A stretch of DNA of 53,867 nt, taken from NCBI GenBank assembly GCA_002316005.1, contig DCIM01000092.1, forward strand, positions 1 to 53,867. The letters are read 5' to 3'. How positions within the stretch are numbered: the first letter of the stretch is position 1; each line of letters starts with the position of its first letter. This document shows positions 1 to 7,456 of the stretch, in pieces. The DNA comes from Prevotellaceae bacterium UBA1726. Lineage in GTDB: Bacteria; Bacteroidota; Bacteroidia; Bacteroidales; Bacteroidaceae. The notes beneath the pieces were generated by a model, which did not search any database, was not told the DNA's origin, and saw nothing but the letters and a program-made list of their open reading frames with translations. Both the position numbers and the translations under genes were made by a program.

Positions 1-246
1 TGGGAACAATTTCCAGGCACAGCACCCAACAAAGCATAAATCCGCTATACTATCGAACATTGCTCCGTGCTTACTCTCCGCATCGAGTTTTCGGGCAAGA
101 GAACCATCAATCATGTCTGTGATTCCACAAAATAGATATATTATCCAGAAGGGACTCTTCAAATCCATTGAAACATCAACAAGCAAGAGGCATATTGCAC
201 CAATGATTCTTGCCAGAGTAACTATGTTGGGCAAATGTTTATTCAT
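1..246 (-). CDS. CDP-alcohol phosphatidyltransferase family protein (3' part lies outside the window)
   Basis: The first 82 codons of a membrane enzyme that transfers a phosphatidyl group from a CDP-alcohol lipid to a second alcohol, a phospholipid head-group step. The family signature is complete: D44, D47-G48, A51-R52, G61, D65 and D69 match D-x2-D-G-x2-A-R-x8-G-x3-D-x3-D, and a hydrophobic segment precedes it. The ATG at 246 shares its A with the TGA stop of the upstream HXXEE gene, so the two are probably translationally coupled. The exact substrate (inositol, glycerol phosphate or other) cannot be told from this fragment. Confidence 0.85.
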   Translation of the reverse strand, partial: MNKHLPNIVTLARIIGAICLLLVDVSMDLKSPFWIIYLFCGITDMIDGSLARKLDAESKHGAMFDSIADLCFVGCCAWKLFP

Positions 247-761
247 CATCGGCCGGCTTTCAATCCTATCCAGTGGGCAAACCATAAATTGACCACCATA
301 AATACTATTCCTGCCAATCCCCAGATGATAATCTCGGTTATGCTCATATAGTTCCAGATGCTTTGCATTCCGAAATAGGAATATGGAAGGAGCAATATAC
401 TTGTAACTAATCCGGGCACATAGCCTCTTACCACAATTCCCTGACCAATATGTACGAGCAGATGTATGGAGAATGCAATAAACAAAGCCGACCATATCTC
501 TGTGGCAAACCATCCGTCAATGAGAATCCATTGCGTTGCCAAAAACAACACAATGAGTTCCTCAAGGGCAGCCACGGCAAAGGACAATGTACTCAAGCCC
601 GATAGATGCTCAATTATCCGTTCCAACCGAGGGAACTTCGAAATCAGCGATTCCCTATGCCTGAGCATCCACCTATGCTGCACCATTACTTCCTCTGCAT
701 CGTGAATGATAAATGCAAGTGGGAAGGGTAAGATAAGATAAAGAACTGTTAGTGCGCCCAT
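246..761 (-). CDS. HXXEE domain membrane protein
   Basis: A 171-residue integral membrane protein. The motif H20-D-A-E23-E24 near the N-terminus, followed by further His residues inside hydrophobic segments (around 100-105), matches the HXXEE family, whose conserved acidic and His residues suggest a metal-dependent membrane enzyme of unknown reaction. I count about five hydrophobic segments. Its stop overlaps the start of the phosphatidyltransferase gene, and it lies 18 bp downstream of the acyltransferase gene, so the three probably form one transcript concerned with membrane or envelope chemistry. Family assignment is from the motif; function is unknown. Confidence 0.75.
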   Translation of the reverse strand: MGALTVLYLILPFPLAFIIHDAEEVMVQHRWMLRHRESLISKFPRLERIIEHLSGLSTLSFAVAALEELIVLFLATQWILIDGWFATEIWSALFIAFSIHLLVHIGQGIVVRGYVPGLVTSILLLPYSYFGMQSIWNYMSITEIIIWGLAGIVFMVVNLWFAHWIGLKAGR

Positions 762-779
762 GACTTTTTATCTTCTATT

Positions 780-1805
780 TTACAATACTCGCTTTACTCC
801 TGGTATCAGCCTCAGCAACCAAGCGACGAGGAAGGATTCTATCGTGATTACAGTTCCAATGAACATGAACTTGCCGAATGCTCCCATCCAAATGCCATCT
901 GTCATAAACTGAAGTCCTAACATCAGAAGCAGATGAACGACATATGCTCCGAAGGCTTGCTCTGAACACCATTTGAGGAACTTGTTCGTGCCGTTGAGAT
1001 ATCGGCGAAAGAACCAAAGCAATCCGAAACTGATGAAAACACAAAGCAGGGATTCGTAGATACCGAACCACCTCCACTGGAAATCATTCCACCAGCCACC
1101 TTGTCTTATATAGATTCCTATGGCAAACAGGATTCCTATCAGCAATGCCCAACCGCCAGTGGTGTTGGTCATCTTCTCAAGCCAGTTGAATCTTCGAGCC
1201 AGAATACCAATAACAAACATCATGACATACTGCAGATAATGTGCTGGTTCCATTGGCAAAGGAATAATGCCGAAAGGCCATGTCCAGTAATCCTGTGGAC
1301 AGTACTGACGGATGATATGACTGCCAACACCCATCACCGCACCAAGGATGAGGATGCCAATCAATGTAGGTCTTGAACTACAGTCATCCTTTATCGGCTT
1401 GACAAAGCACCTTATCAAAGCATAGATAAGACAGAATACCAACAGGCTCTCCACATACCACATGTGTGCAATCTCGAACTTGCCACTAAGGGCAGAGATA
1501 ATGCCTCCCATGAAGAGCAACGGAACACCCAGTCGCATGAGTTTCTTCTGAATGAACACTTTGTAACCCTGTTTGTCGAAACTGGTTGGAACAAAGTAGC
1601 CCGAAATCAGGAAGAACAACCCCATAAAAAAGGCTGCATTGACAGAGAAGAAATGCCATATCCAAGGCATCACTTCTGCAGGATTGCTTGGAGCGTATGC
1701 CCATCCACCTCCATCACCATAAGCCTGACCGGCATGGTGGAATATTACAAGAACGGTAAGGAATACCTTCAGGTTGTCAAGGTAGGATGTACGTTTCTGT
1801 TCCAT
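780..1805 (-). CDS. acyltransferase family 3 membrane protein
   Basis: A 341-residue multi-pass protein of the Acyl_transf_3 type, which acylates exported sugars or other surface molecules. The N-terminus has the typical layout: a short basic start (RTSYLDNLKVFL), then the first helix with the VIFHHAGQAYG motif, where the His pair is the usual catalytic feature, then GLFFLISGYFVP and a basic KKLMRLGVPLL segment, followed by about eight more hydrophobic stretches. The length is usual for the family. Neighbours are membrane proteins on the same strand. The acceptor cannot be predicted. Confidence 0.85.
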   Translation of the reverse strand: MEQKRTSYLDNLKVFLTVLVIFHHAGQAYGDGGGWAYAPSNPAEVMPWIWHFFSVNAAFFMGLFFLISGYFVPTSFDKQGYKVFIQKKLMRLGVPLLFMGGIISALSGKFEIAHMWYVESLLVFCLIYALIRCFVKPIKDDCSSRPTLIGILILGAVMGVGSHIIRQYCPQDYWTWPFGIIPLPMEPAHYLQYVMMFVIGILARRFNWLEKMTNTTGGWALLIGILFAIGIYIRQGGWWNDFQWRWFGIYESLLCVFISFGLLWFFRRYLNGTNKFLKWCSEQAFGAYVVHLLLMLGLQFMTDGIWMGAFGKFMFIGTVITIESFLVAWLLRLIPGVKRVL

Positions 1806-1846
1806 AATCTATGTTGTTAATTCTATAACCAATCCTCTCTCCCGCT

Positions 1847-2061
1847 CTATTTCGAGGAAATATATTCAAGAATCGCCTTTCTGTACAATTCTGCAGGTTC
1901 CTTGATACCTTTCTTTTCCAGACCATCATAGATGGAGCAGAAATTCTCCACTCTGGCCTTATCTCTGCAGTGATATTGATGTCCGATCCTTTTGTCTTGA
2001 TCTGAACGCACGAAACAAGTGCAACACAAAGCAACGCGGTAATTACTATTATTCGCTTCAT
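1847..2061 (-). pseudogene. small lipoprotein gene with an apparent frameshift
   Basis: The ATG at 2061 opens a clear lipoprotein signal (MKRIIVITALLCVALVSC, lipobox ALVSC) that runs on to about NITAE. After that the frame turns into atypical sequence and runs into the acyltransferase gene. The -1 frame instead continues with a protein-like stretch (RVENFCSIYDGLEKKG, then KEPAELYRKAILEYISSK) and stops at 1847, 41 bp before the next start. Loss of one base near 1955-1970 would explain this. It could also be a sequencing error or a recoding site. Function unknown. Confidence 0.55.
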
Positions 2062-2129
2062 ATTTTTCAAAACACTTTTTTTATATTTCCATTGTAGAAA
2101 ACATCACCTTCCTCGAACATCAGCACCCA

Positions 2130-2522
2130 TTAGTACTGTTTGTACATTATATAGGTCTCGCCATCCACCCAGAGGGTAAGAGTATTGTAATTGAGAACTT
2201 CGAAATGGGCAAAATCTTGCTTGAAGTCGGTGATGGAGTAATATTTGTTTTCATTCCTAGGATTGTCTTCTATACTATAGTAGGCTTTGATGTCCACATC
2301 CACGTCTTCTGTGATATAATGACGCAGTCTGCAATGACAGGTTCCGGAGAACTTCATAGTGTAATAGGGAACCTCTGAAGATCCTTTCGGACGGCTGCTC
2401 CAGAATGATTCGTAAAACATCCCCGCAGAAATGTCTTCCACTTTGTCGTAATAATCACATGATGTCAATGCTGTTGTAGCAACGAGAATCATGATAGTAA
2501 ATAATATCTTTTTCATAGTCAT
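2130..2522 (-). CDS. small lipoprotein of unknown function
   Basis: About 130 residues with a signal peptide ending in a lipobox (TTALTSC), so probably anchored on the periplasmic or outer face of a membrane. The mature part is rich in Tyr and acidic residues (for example DVDVDIKAYYSI and LWVDGETYIMYKQY) and predicts as mostly beta strand. I chose the ATG at 2522 because it overlaps the TGA of the GNAT remnant upstream by the ATGA arrangement; starts at 2516 or 2537 are possible. I do not recognise a family. Confidence 0.6.
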   Translation of the reverse strand: MTMKKILFTIMILVATTALTSCDYYDKVEDISAGMFYESFWSSRPKGSSEVPYYTMKFSGTCHCRLRHYITEDVDVDIKAYYSIEDNPRNENKYYSITDFKQDFAHFEVLNYNTLTLWVDGETYIMYKQY

Positions 2523-2676
2523 TTGGTCATTTCCCATTTGGCGATTTCGTCAGGCTGAGCAGGAAAAGTCTTATACCTATCGGCACTCCAACGACGAAAT
2601 GCCTCACGGGTCTTACACCATGAGAGTATCGTTGGGGCATCTTCTATTTGAAATTCTCTTAGTTTCGTGTAATCAT
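2519..2676 (-). pseudogene. truncated, frameshifted GNAT acetyltransferase remnant
   Basis: Just after the preceding gene a good GGAG ribosome site and an ATG (2676, overlapping the TAA) start an ORF that ends after five codons (MITRN). If one A is restored in the CGAAAC run, the frame reads MITRKLREFQIEDAPTILSW, then CKTREAFRRWSADRY and so on to a TGA at 2519. This is the N-terminal part of the acetyltransferase group that has the FRxWSADRY motif. Only about 53 of the usual 160 or more residues remain. It therefore looks like a decayed gene that is both frameshifted and deleted at its 3' end. Confidence 0.65.
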
Positions 2677-3563
2677 TATTTTCTCCAACGCTTCATCATT
2701 GGGAAGTAACCTCGCATCATCTGCTTGTAGTCCTCACGAGTCATTGGCTCTGGCATATGCTTGTTTACTTCATCAACAAACTGACTGCAATGTTCTATCA
2801 TTTCTTCCATGGTACATTCCATAGTAAAATGTCCATCCTTGAAACAATATTGGCAATAGTCGTAGTTGGTAGAGCCATCAGCATTCTTGCCACAATCCTC
2901 GTTCTTTGTAAGAGGCATTCCGCAACTCTGGCAGAACTGTGGAAGCTGACCTTCCTGGAATTTCTTCTCCTTAGCAGGGAATGTTGCCTCGTACTGCTCA
3001 AACTCTTCTTCCTTTTCCATTGCTACGAAATATCCTTGTGGAGTATGATAGGTTCCTTCTATGCCACCAAGATAACCCGGAATGAGTTCCTGTGCAAGGA
3101 AATATGGAACCTCTGCCTCCTTTGGTTCACCGTGATAGTGAATCTTCAACGAACTGGCGAGTTGGAATCCTGCATGCTTGTAGAAGTCGATATTTCCTTC
3201 CATGCAGATAACGCCTATACTCATCTCGCGAGCTTTCTCAAGCGAATACTGCAAGAGTTTCAATCCATATCCCTTGCGCTTATAATCAGGGTGAATAGAT
3301 ATAGGGCCGAAGGTAGCCCCCTCCAACTCCCCTTTTAGGGGAGAGTCAAGTATAATCTTTGCTTTTGAGAACATCACATGACCGATAATCTTTCCATCTT
3401 CTTCAAGGATGAAGTCAAGTTCTGGAATGAAGTCGGGATTGTTTCTATACTGATTGAGCACGAAATGCTCTGTACATCCAGGACGATAAATATTCCAGAA
3501 TGCTTCACGCGTAAGGTTTTCTACCTCGCGATAATCTTTAGGTTGTTCTAAACGAATGTTCAT
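2676..3563 (-). CDS. GNAT N-acetyltransferase fused to a C-terminal zinc ribbon
   Basis: A 295-residue two-domain protein. Residues 1 to about 165 form a GNAT acyl-CoA transferase fold; the acetyl-CoA binding loop is visible as HPDYKRKGYGLKLL (R/Q-x-x-G-x-G/A) and is followed by GNIDFYKHAGFQ. Residues about 210-295 form a putative zinc ribbon with paired cysteines (FCQSCGMPL and YDYCQYC) and an acidic helical tail. This pairing is known for uncharacterised Bacteroidetes proteins; the substrate is unknown. Residues around DSPLKGELEGA come from a palindromic repeat (3313-3343) that sits in frame in the loop before beta strand 3. Confidence 0.85.
   Translation of the reverse strand: MNIRLEQPKDYREVENLTREAFWNIYRPGCTEHFVLNQYRNNPDFIPELDFILEEDGKIIGHVMFSKAKIILDSPLKGELEGATFGPISIHPDYKRKGYGLKLLQYSLEKAREMSIGVICMEGNIDFYKHAGFQLASSLKIHYHGEPKEAEVPYFLAQELIPGYLGGIEGTYHTPQGYFVAMEKEEEFEQYEATFPAKEKKFQEGQLPQFCQSCGMPLTKNEDCGKNADGSTNYDYCQYCFKDGHFTMECTMEEMIEHCSQFVDEVNKHMPEPMTREDYKQMMRGYFPMMKRWRK
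3313..3343. repeat. GC-rich palindromic repeat inside the GNAT gene
   Basis: The sequence contains the 17-nt hairpin CTCCCCTTTTAGGGGAG at 3327-3343 preceded by GTAGCCCCCTCCAA. It resembles the intergenic copies at 4379-4410, 6904-6938 and 6940-6974 (an AGCCTACCCCCAAC-like arm followed by a G/C hairpin). Here it is read in frame as part of the acetyltransferase. Confidence 0.6.
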
Positions 3564-3623
3564 TGTCTTTATTCTTTGGATGAGTAAATACGGTCAGTAA
3601 TGTATTCTGTCCTTTTTCAATTG

Positions 3624-3652
3624 CAAATATAATAAAAAAATATTATTGCAAA
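3624..3652 (-). promoter_or_regulatory. Bacteroidetes-type promoter of the GNAT gene
   Basis: On the minus strand a TTTG (-33) at 3652-3649 and TATATTTG (-7) at 3631-3624 are separated by 17 bp. This fits the TTTG...TAnnTTTG consensus of Bacteroidetes, slightly short in spacing. The region is also a near-perfect AT palindrome (TTGCAA arms). The GNAT start codon lies about 60 bp downstream. Confidence 0.5.
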
Positions 3653-3696
3653 AGTGTTTTTGACAGCAATATTTCCAATTTTACCTTTTTACTCTT

Positions 3697-4326
3697 TTAC
3701 CACTTTACTATTTCCTGCTTTTTCTGCTTTCTTGCCATGATTTCTTTTGGCAAAGCGAAACGGCGTGGTGCATCCCAATAGTCGGATTTTGTTTCTTCCT
3801 CACGAGTCCAGGTGAATGTAGCCCATTTCTCTTTGTGTGCCACATAGGCTATTGCCTTCACTGGGGCTCCGTTCTGGTTGAGTTTCACCACCACATTGGC
3901 GGTATATGCCAGGGTGTCTCCCTTAGGGGTGAATTCGGCTGGCGAGAATAAACTCAGACTATCTGCCGCATAACTTACCGAATCAACATAGATAGTACCC
4001 ACACCATCGATTGAATAGTTCAGGAATGTACCACGATCTACAATCTCAGTATGACCATCTGCAAATTTGTAGGTATATATCTGTGAGGCAATCATCACCA
4101 CCGACTCACATACAGAGTCCTTATCGAAATAGCCGCTCACCTTTGTTTGCCCACTTGGCATAAAGCCATGTCCGTCGATTTCATATCCTGTTACGATTTT
4201 CGAGAGATCCTCTGCAATCGGGTCATCACTTGAACTACTACAAGAAGTCAATGTTCCTGTCATCATCATCATCATCGCTCCGGCAATCATCGAAACCGGC
4301 CAGAGCATACTCTTTTTTGTCTTCAT
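3697..4326 (-). CDS. lipoprotein of unknown function
   Basis: A 209-residue lipoprotein: signal with a run of five Met codons (an ATG microsatellite) and a lipobox LTSC followed by SSSSDD. The mature domain (about 30-190) alternates hydrophobic and polar residues and has several Val/Tyr strands (VVMIASQIYTYKFADG, GTIYVDSVSYAADS). The C-terminus is basic (ARKQKKQEIVKW). It lies 87 bp downstream of the TonB-dependent receptor on the same strand and may share its transcript, so it could be an accessory surface lipoprotein of that receptor. No family recognised with confidence. Confidence 0.65.
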   Translation of the reverse strand: MKTKKSMLWPVSMIAGAMMMMMTGTLTSCSSSSDDPIAEDLSKIVTGYEIDGHGFMPSGQTKVSGYFDKDSVCESVVMIASQIYTYKFADGHTEIVDRGTFLNYSIDGVGTIYVDSVSYAADSLSLFSPAEFTPKGDTLAYTANVVVKLNQNGAPVKAIAYVAHKEKWATFTWTREEETKSDYWDAPRRFALPKEIMARKQKKQEIVKW

Positions 4327-4378
4327 AATTTTATTATCCTTTTAATCTTTTTCCTATTTAACTTTTTACGTCACTGTT

Positions 4379-4410
4379 CCCTGCGTTTTTACGCAGGGCC
4401 GAGGGTAGGC
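4379..4410. repeat. hairpin repeat between the receptor and lipoprotein genes
   Basis: A perfect 8-bp stem with a TTTT loop (CCCTGCGT / ACGCAGGG, 4379-4398), followed by a GAGGGTAGGCTT arm like the one at 6965-6975. There is no T-run on the minus strand, so it may act as a processing or mRNA-stabilising hairpin rather than as a terminator. Confidence 0.5.
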
Positions 4411-4413
4411 TTC

Positions 4414-6807
4414 CTATCTCACAATACCACTATCATATCCACCATTCTGCAGTGTCTTTTCGCTCTTCTTGAACGACTTTCCGAAGTTGGCATTCCATGT
4501 AACGCCCAGTGTAATCATATTTCCGTTGTTGCCGATGTTGTTGCGGTGTGTGAGTGGGTGAACCTTGCTCCAGCACTCGCTCTTGTATTCATAGCCCTTT
4601 GAATTGAACGGACAATGCCAGGTAATATCGAAACTCCAGTTCTTCAGTTTATACTGTGCATAGATATACTGCTGACGCTCTGCCATGTGATAGTACTCTC
4701 CTGCGAGGTTCCAGTCTGGGGTGATGTTGAATCCACAGCCTGCCACAAAGTTCTTATACACATACGAAGCATTGATATCACTGCGGACGAAGCGTCTTGT
4801 GTAGTGGAAACCCTCGCCTTTGCTCTCCTGATGCTTCCATGCCACATCGAGCGAAATGGTGAGATGATCCCAAAGGTTCTTCACGCCAAACTCTGCCTGC
4901 TGCCACATTCCATTGAAATAGGTGGAGTTCTCTGGTCGCATGACGAAATATCCTGTTGCCTCATCGTATCTTGTTGAACTCAACACAGCATCAAAGACAT
5001 GCTCATTGCCGAAATAGAGGTTTGCATAGAATGCTCCACCCGACTGATATCTTGCTGTGAGGTGAGTACCAAGACTGCTCGATGGCTTGAGGTTGGCATT
5101 TCCTTGTACGGCCTCAATATCATCGTTACGCTGGAATACCGTTGTCAGATCGCTGAGCGATGGCAGATGTGGCACAAAACTGGCGTCACCGATGATGGTC
5201 CAATGCTCGTTTATTCTCCATCCCATACGGGCCATTGAGAGGTTGCGGAGATAAGATTTGTTGGCATCGTTCTCCTTCACATAGAATGCCTTCATGCCTG
5301 TACCTACACTGTAGTTCACCCTCTCGCCCAACATTCCCTGCAACTCTGCAAAGACATAGGCGTTGTTCTTGTCCATACGGCTCACGATATCCTGTACCTC
5401 ATAGTCGTTGCGGGTATGGTTGAACTGATACTGGGCTCCCGTGCGCAGTTTGTGCTTACCGAATTCCTTGCTATAGACAGCCTCACTGCTTATTGCCCAT
5501 CCTGTGTTCTTCACCATCACTGGGTAAGCGGTTGATGTGCCATCAGCGAAGATATGTGTCTGTGTTGCATCCTGACTGTTGTTTGCCCATTCGTTCACCA
5601 CATTCAACTCGAGTTCCTGGCCATGCTTCATCTTATGCTTGAAGTAGAGGTCGAGTTTTGGCTGGAACATTTTCATGTGCCTACGGTTGTTGTTGCCGTA
5701 TCTGCTCTCTACGCCATTTGTGTTCACGAGTGTCTCCAATGCTGAGTTGCTATGATGGTTGTTGAATCCTGAACCAAACGATGCCACGAACATTGTCGAG
5801 TCGTTATGCTGATAGGTATATTCGGCCGAGATATTCTGCTGAACATAATCCATAAGGGTATTACCCTTTGTGTCGCGCGATATCTTCTTGCCTTCTGCTA
5901 TAAACTGCTCGTTCAGTTCCATAGGGTCATCGTTATAGTCGCGGTAACTCATGTTGTAGTTAATCATAAACTCCGAACGACCTTTGTGGTAAGAGGCACC
6001 TGCATAGGCATTGGCAAAACCTGTGGTAAATGCCGATTCACCATGCATCCAAACGGCACCACCGTCTTCAGCCTCACGCAGGATGATGTTGATGATACCC
6101 GTTGCTCCACGGTCGAGATAGCGGATGCCAGGATTGTTTGAATATTCTATACGAAGAATCTTTGCTGGGTCGATATTGTTGAAACGAACTCCGCTCTGTT
6201 CCTTACCGTTAATCAAAAGCACAGGACTACCGCCATCCACCTGAATCTTGCCCAATGCTGGGTCAACGCGGAGACCCGGCAGACGGAGCAATGAGAGCAA
6301 TACGATGCTACGGTCGGATGCCTTCACGTCCTGCTGACGAGGAACAACCGTGAGGTGCGAGCCATGGTCGTTAAATCTGCTCTTGCTTGTCACAGTCACT
6401 TCCTGGAGGTTTTCTGTACGCCAGATGTCATCGTTCATCTTATTGGCAATCTGACTCTCGCCTTCATGCTCCTGACTCTCGACAATCACCTCTGTAGGGG
6501 TGAAAAACACATACACCGGCAGTTCGCCGATGACATTGTTAATTGCTTGTTCTGTTGTGAGGTTGTCAATCTGAGTACTCACAGGCATATTCTTCAGTTC
6601 GTCATACACAAACTGAATCTTGATGTCCTTGTTCGCGTTACCGATTTGTGTCAAAGCCTCTGCGAGGTTTGTGTTTGTCAAATCGAGCGAAATCTTCTCA
6701 ACTTGCGGTTGTGCTACTGTTTGCGTTTCCGTCTGTGCTGTTGTTTGTGCCATCATTGTAGCCGCACCAGCAAACATCATCACGCACATTAATAATTTCT
6801 TTCCCAT
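4414..6807 (-). CDS. TonB-dependent outer membrane receptor with STN domain
   Basis: A 797-residue outer membrane transporter. After a signal peptide (to about residue 20), residues 38-115 match the STN (secretin/TonB short N-terminal) domain found in receptors that signal to an anti-sigma factor or link to TonB. A plug-like domain follows (about 135-245: ENLQEVTVTSKSRF, then LSLLRLPGLRVDP, PVLLINGKEQ and RGATGIINIILRE). The rest alternates aromatic and polar residues as a beta barrel, of the OMP_b-brl_3 type. No SusD partner, sigma or anti-sigma gene is adjacent. Cargo unknown; iron chelates or peptides are possible. Confidence 0.85.
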   Translation of the reverse strand: MGKKLLMCVMMFAGAATMMAQTTAQTETQTVAQPQVEKISLDLTNTNLAEALTQIGNANKDIKIQFVYDELKNMPVSTQIDNLTTEQAINNVIGELPVYVFFTPTEVIVESQEHEGESQIANKMNDDIWRTENLQEVTVTSKSRFNDHGSHLTVVPRQQDVKASDRSIVLLSLLRLPGLRVDPALGKIQVDGGSPVLLINGKEQSGVRFNNIDPAKILRIEYSNNPGIRYLDRGATGIINIILREAEDGGAVWMHGESAFTTGFANAYAGASYHKGRSEFMINYNMSYRDYNDDPMELNEQFIAEGKKISRDTKGNTLMDYVQQNISAEYTYQHNDSTMFVASFGSGFNNHHSNSALETLVNTNGVESRYGNNNRRHMKMFQPKLDLYFKHKMKHGQELELNVVNEWANNSQDATQTHIFADGTSTAYPVMVKNTGWAISSEAVYSKEFGKHKLRTGAQYQFNHTRNDYEVQDIVSRMDKNNAYVFAELQGMLGERVNYSVGTGMKAFYVKENDANKSYLRNLSMARMGWRINEHWTIIGDASFVPHLPSLSDLTTVFQRNDDIEAVQGNANLKPSSSLGTHLTARYQSGGAFYANLYFGNEHVFDAVLSSTRYDEATGYFVMRPENSTYFNGMWQQAEFGVKNLWDHLTISLDVAWKHQESKGEGFHYTRRFVRSDINASYVYKNFVAGCGFNITPDWNLAGEYYHMAERQQYIYAQYKLKNWSFDITWHCPFNSKGYEYKSECWSKVHPLTHRNNIGNNGNMITLGVTWNANFGKSFKKSEKTLQNGGYDSGIVR

Positions 6808-6903
6808 AATGTTTCTTTATATAATATTCTTCGTTTCTTTCTAACCTTTTTACTTTTTTACCTTTTTACCTTTTCACCTTTTTACCCTTTCCTTGCGTCA
6901 GCT

Positions 6904-6974
6904 GCCCCCTCTCTTTTAGGAGAGGGCTGGGGTGAGGCTCTCCCTTCCCTTCAGGGAGGGGTTGGGGGTAGGCT
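6904..6974. repeat. two adjacent GC-rich palindromic repeats
   Basis: Copy one has the stem CCCTCTC / GAGAGGG (6907-6926) followed by CTGGGGTGAGGCT. Copy two has the stem CCCTTCCCT / AGGGAGGGG (6942-6961) followed by TTGGGGGTAGGCT. They belong to the family also seen at 3313 and 4379. Just upstream, 6840-6890, there is a run of imperfect CTTTTTAC units. Confidence 0.65.
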
Positions 6975-7152
6975 TCTCCTATTTTTCATCCTTTTGACGC
7001 ACGCCGCTTTCATATTATTACACCCACCCCCAATTTTTTTTTTGAGGGTCGTCGCTCCGCTCCTAAACAACGGAGAACAACAAAAAACATAGTAACGCTA
7101 CAAAACTGCACGCTGAACGATTTTTTTTCTGAGTGAAACGAATACTTTTTCT
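6975..7152. other. intergenic stretch without a recognised gene
   Basis: From the receptor start (6807) to the next gene (7457) no convincing coding region was found on either strand. The first part holds palindromic repeats and homopolymer runs of T (7029-7038 and 7122-7129). The second part holds the RNA candidate, operator and promoter described separately. Confidence 0.5.
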
Positions 7153-7284
7153 TCTGCTTTTGGACTGAACTCTCGTAGAGAGTGATGAATGAACTGAGGA
7201 TGGTCGTTAAAAGACTTGCTTTTATAAGAGCAGCATCAGGTCATCCATCAAGCCAAAGGCTCAGGACAAAGAAGCAGACTTTTT
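7153..7284 (+). ncRNA. possible structured non-coding RNA
   Basis: About 132 nt closed by a 7-bp stem, TCTGCTT (7153-7159) with AAGCAGA (7272-7278), directly followed by five Ts. Inside are hairpins CTCTC-gta-GAGAG (7170-7182), a 6-bp stem at 7217-7232 and AGCC-aaa-GGCT (7251-7261), plus a longer pairing GGATG/CATCC (7198-7202 with 7242-7246). The nested, non-crossing arrangement and terminal T-run look like a small RNA or a 5' leader element. I could not match it to a known RNA class and no clear promoter stands in front. Confidence 0.3.
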
Positions 7285-7360
7285 GATCATCATAAACCTG
7301 CGTGGGGCAAGTTCTATATTATTACCAAAAATCATAGGCGACAGAACCTATTACGCCTGG

Positions 7361-7397
7361 ATTAGGGATTATCCTCGCAATGTTAGGGAAAATCCTC
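7361..7397. promoter_or_regulatory. tandem palindromic operator candidate
   Basis: Two copies of nTTAGGGAwwATCCTC (7361-7376 and 7382-7397), each an imperfect palindrome (AGGGA/ATCCT), start 21 bp apart, that is two helical turns. The second ends one base before the -33 element of the next promoter, a usual position for an activator or repressor site. Confidence 0.4.
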
Positions 7398-7427
7398 TTG
7401 GGAATTAAGCGATAATGTGTAACTTTG
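7398..7427 (+). promoter_or_regulatory. promoter of the gene at 7457
   Basis: TTGG at 7398-7401 and TAACTTTG (a perfect TAnnTTTG box) at 7420-7427, 18 bp apart. The start codon at 7457 lies about 25 bp beyond the expected start of transcription. Confidence 0.6.
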
Positions 7428-7456
7428 GGCAGAATAATTATTAAATCTAAAGGCTT

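Noticed and set aside
7153..7284. RNase P RNA, tmRNA or SRP RNA
   Set aside because: None of the conserved cores of these RNAs is visible in the candidate.
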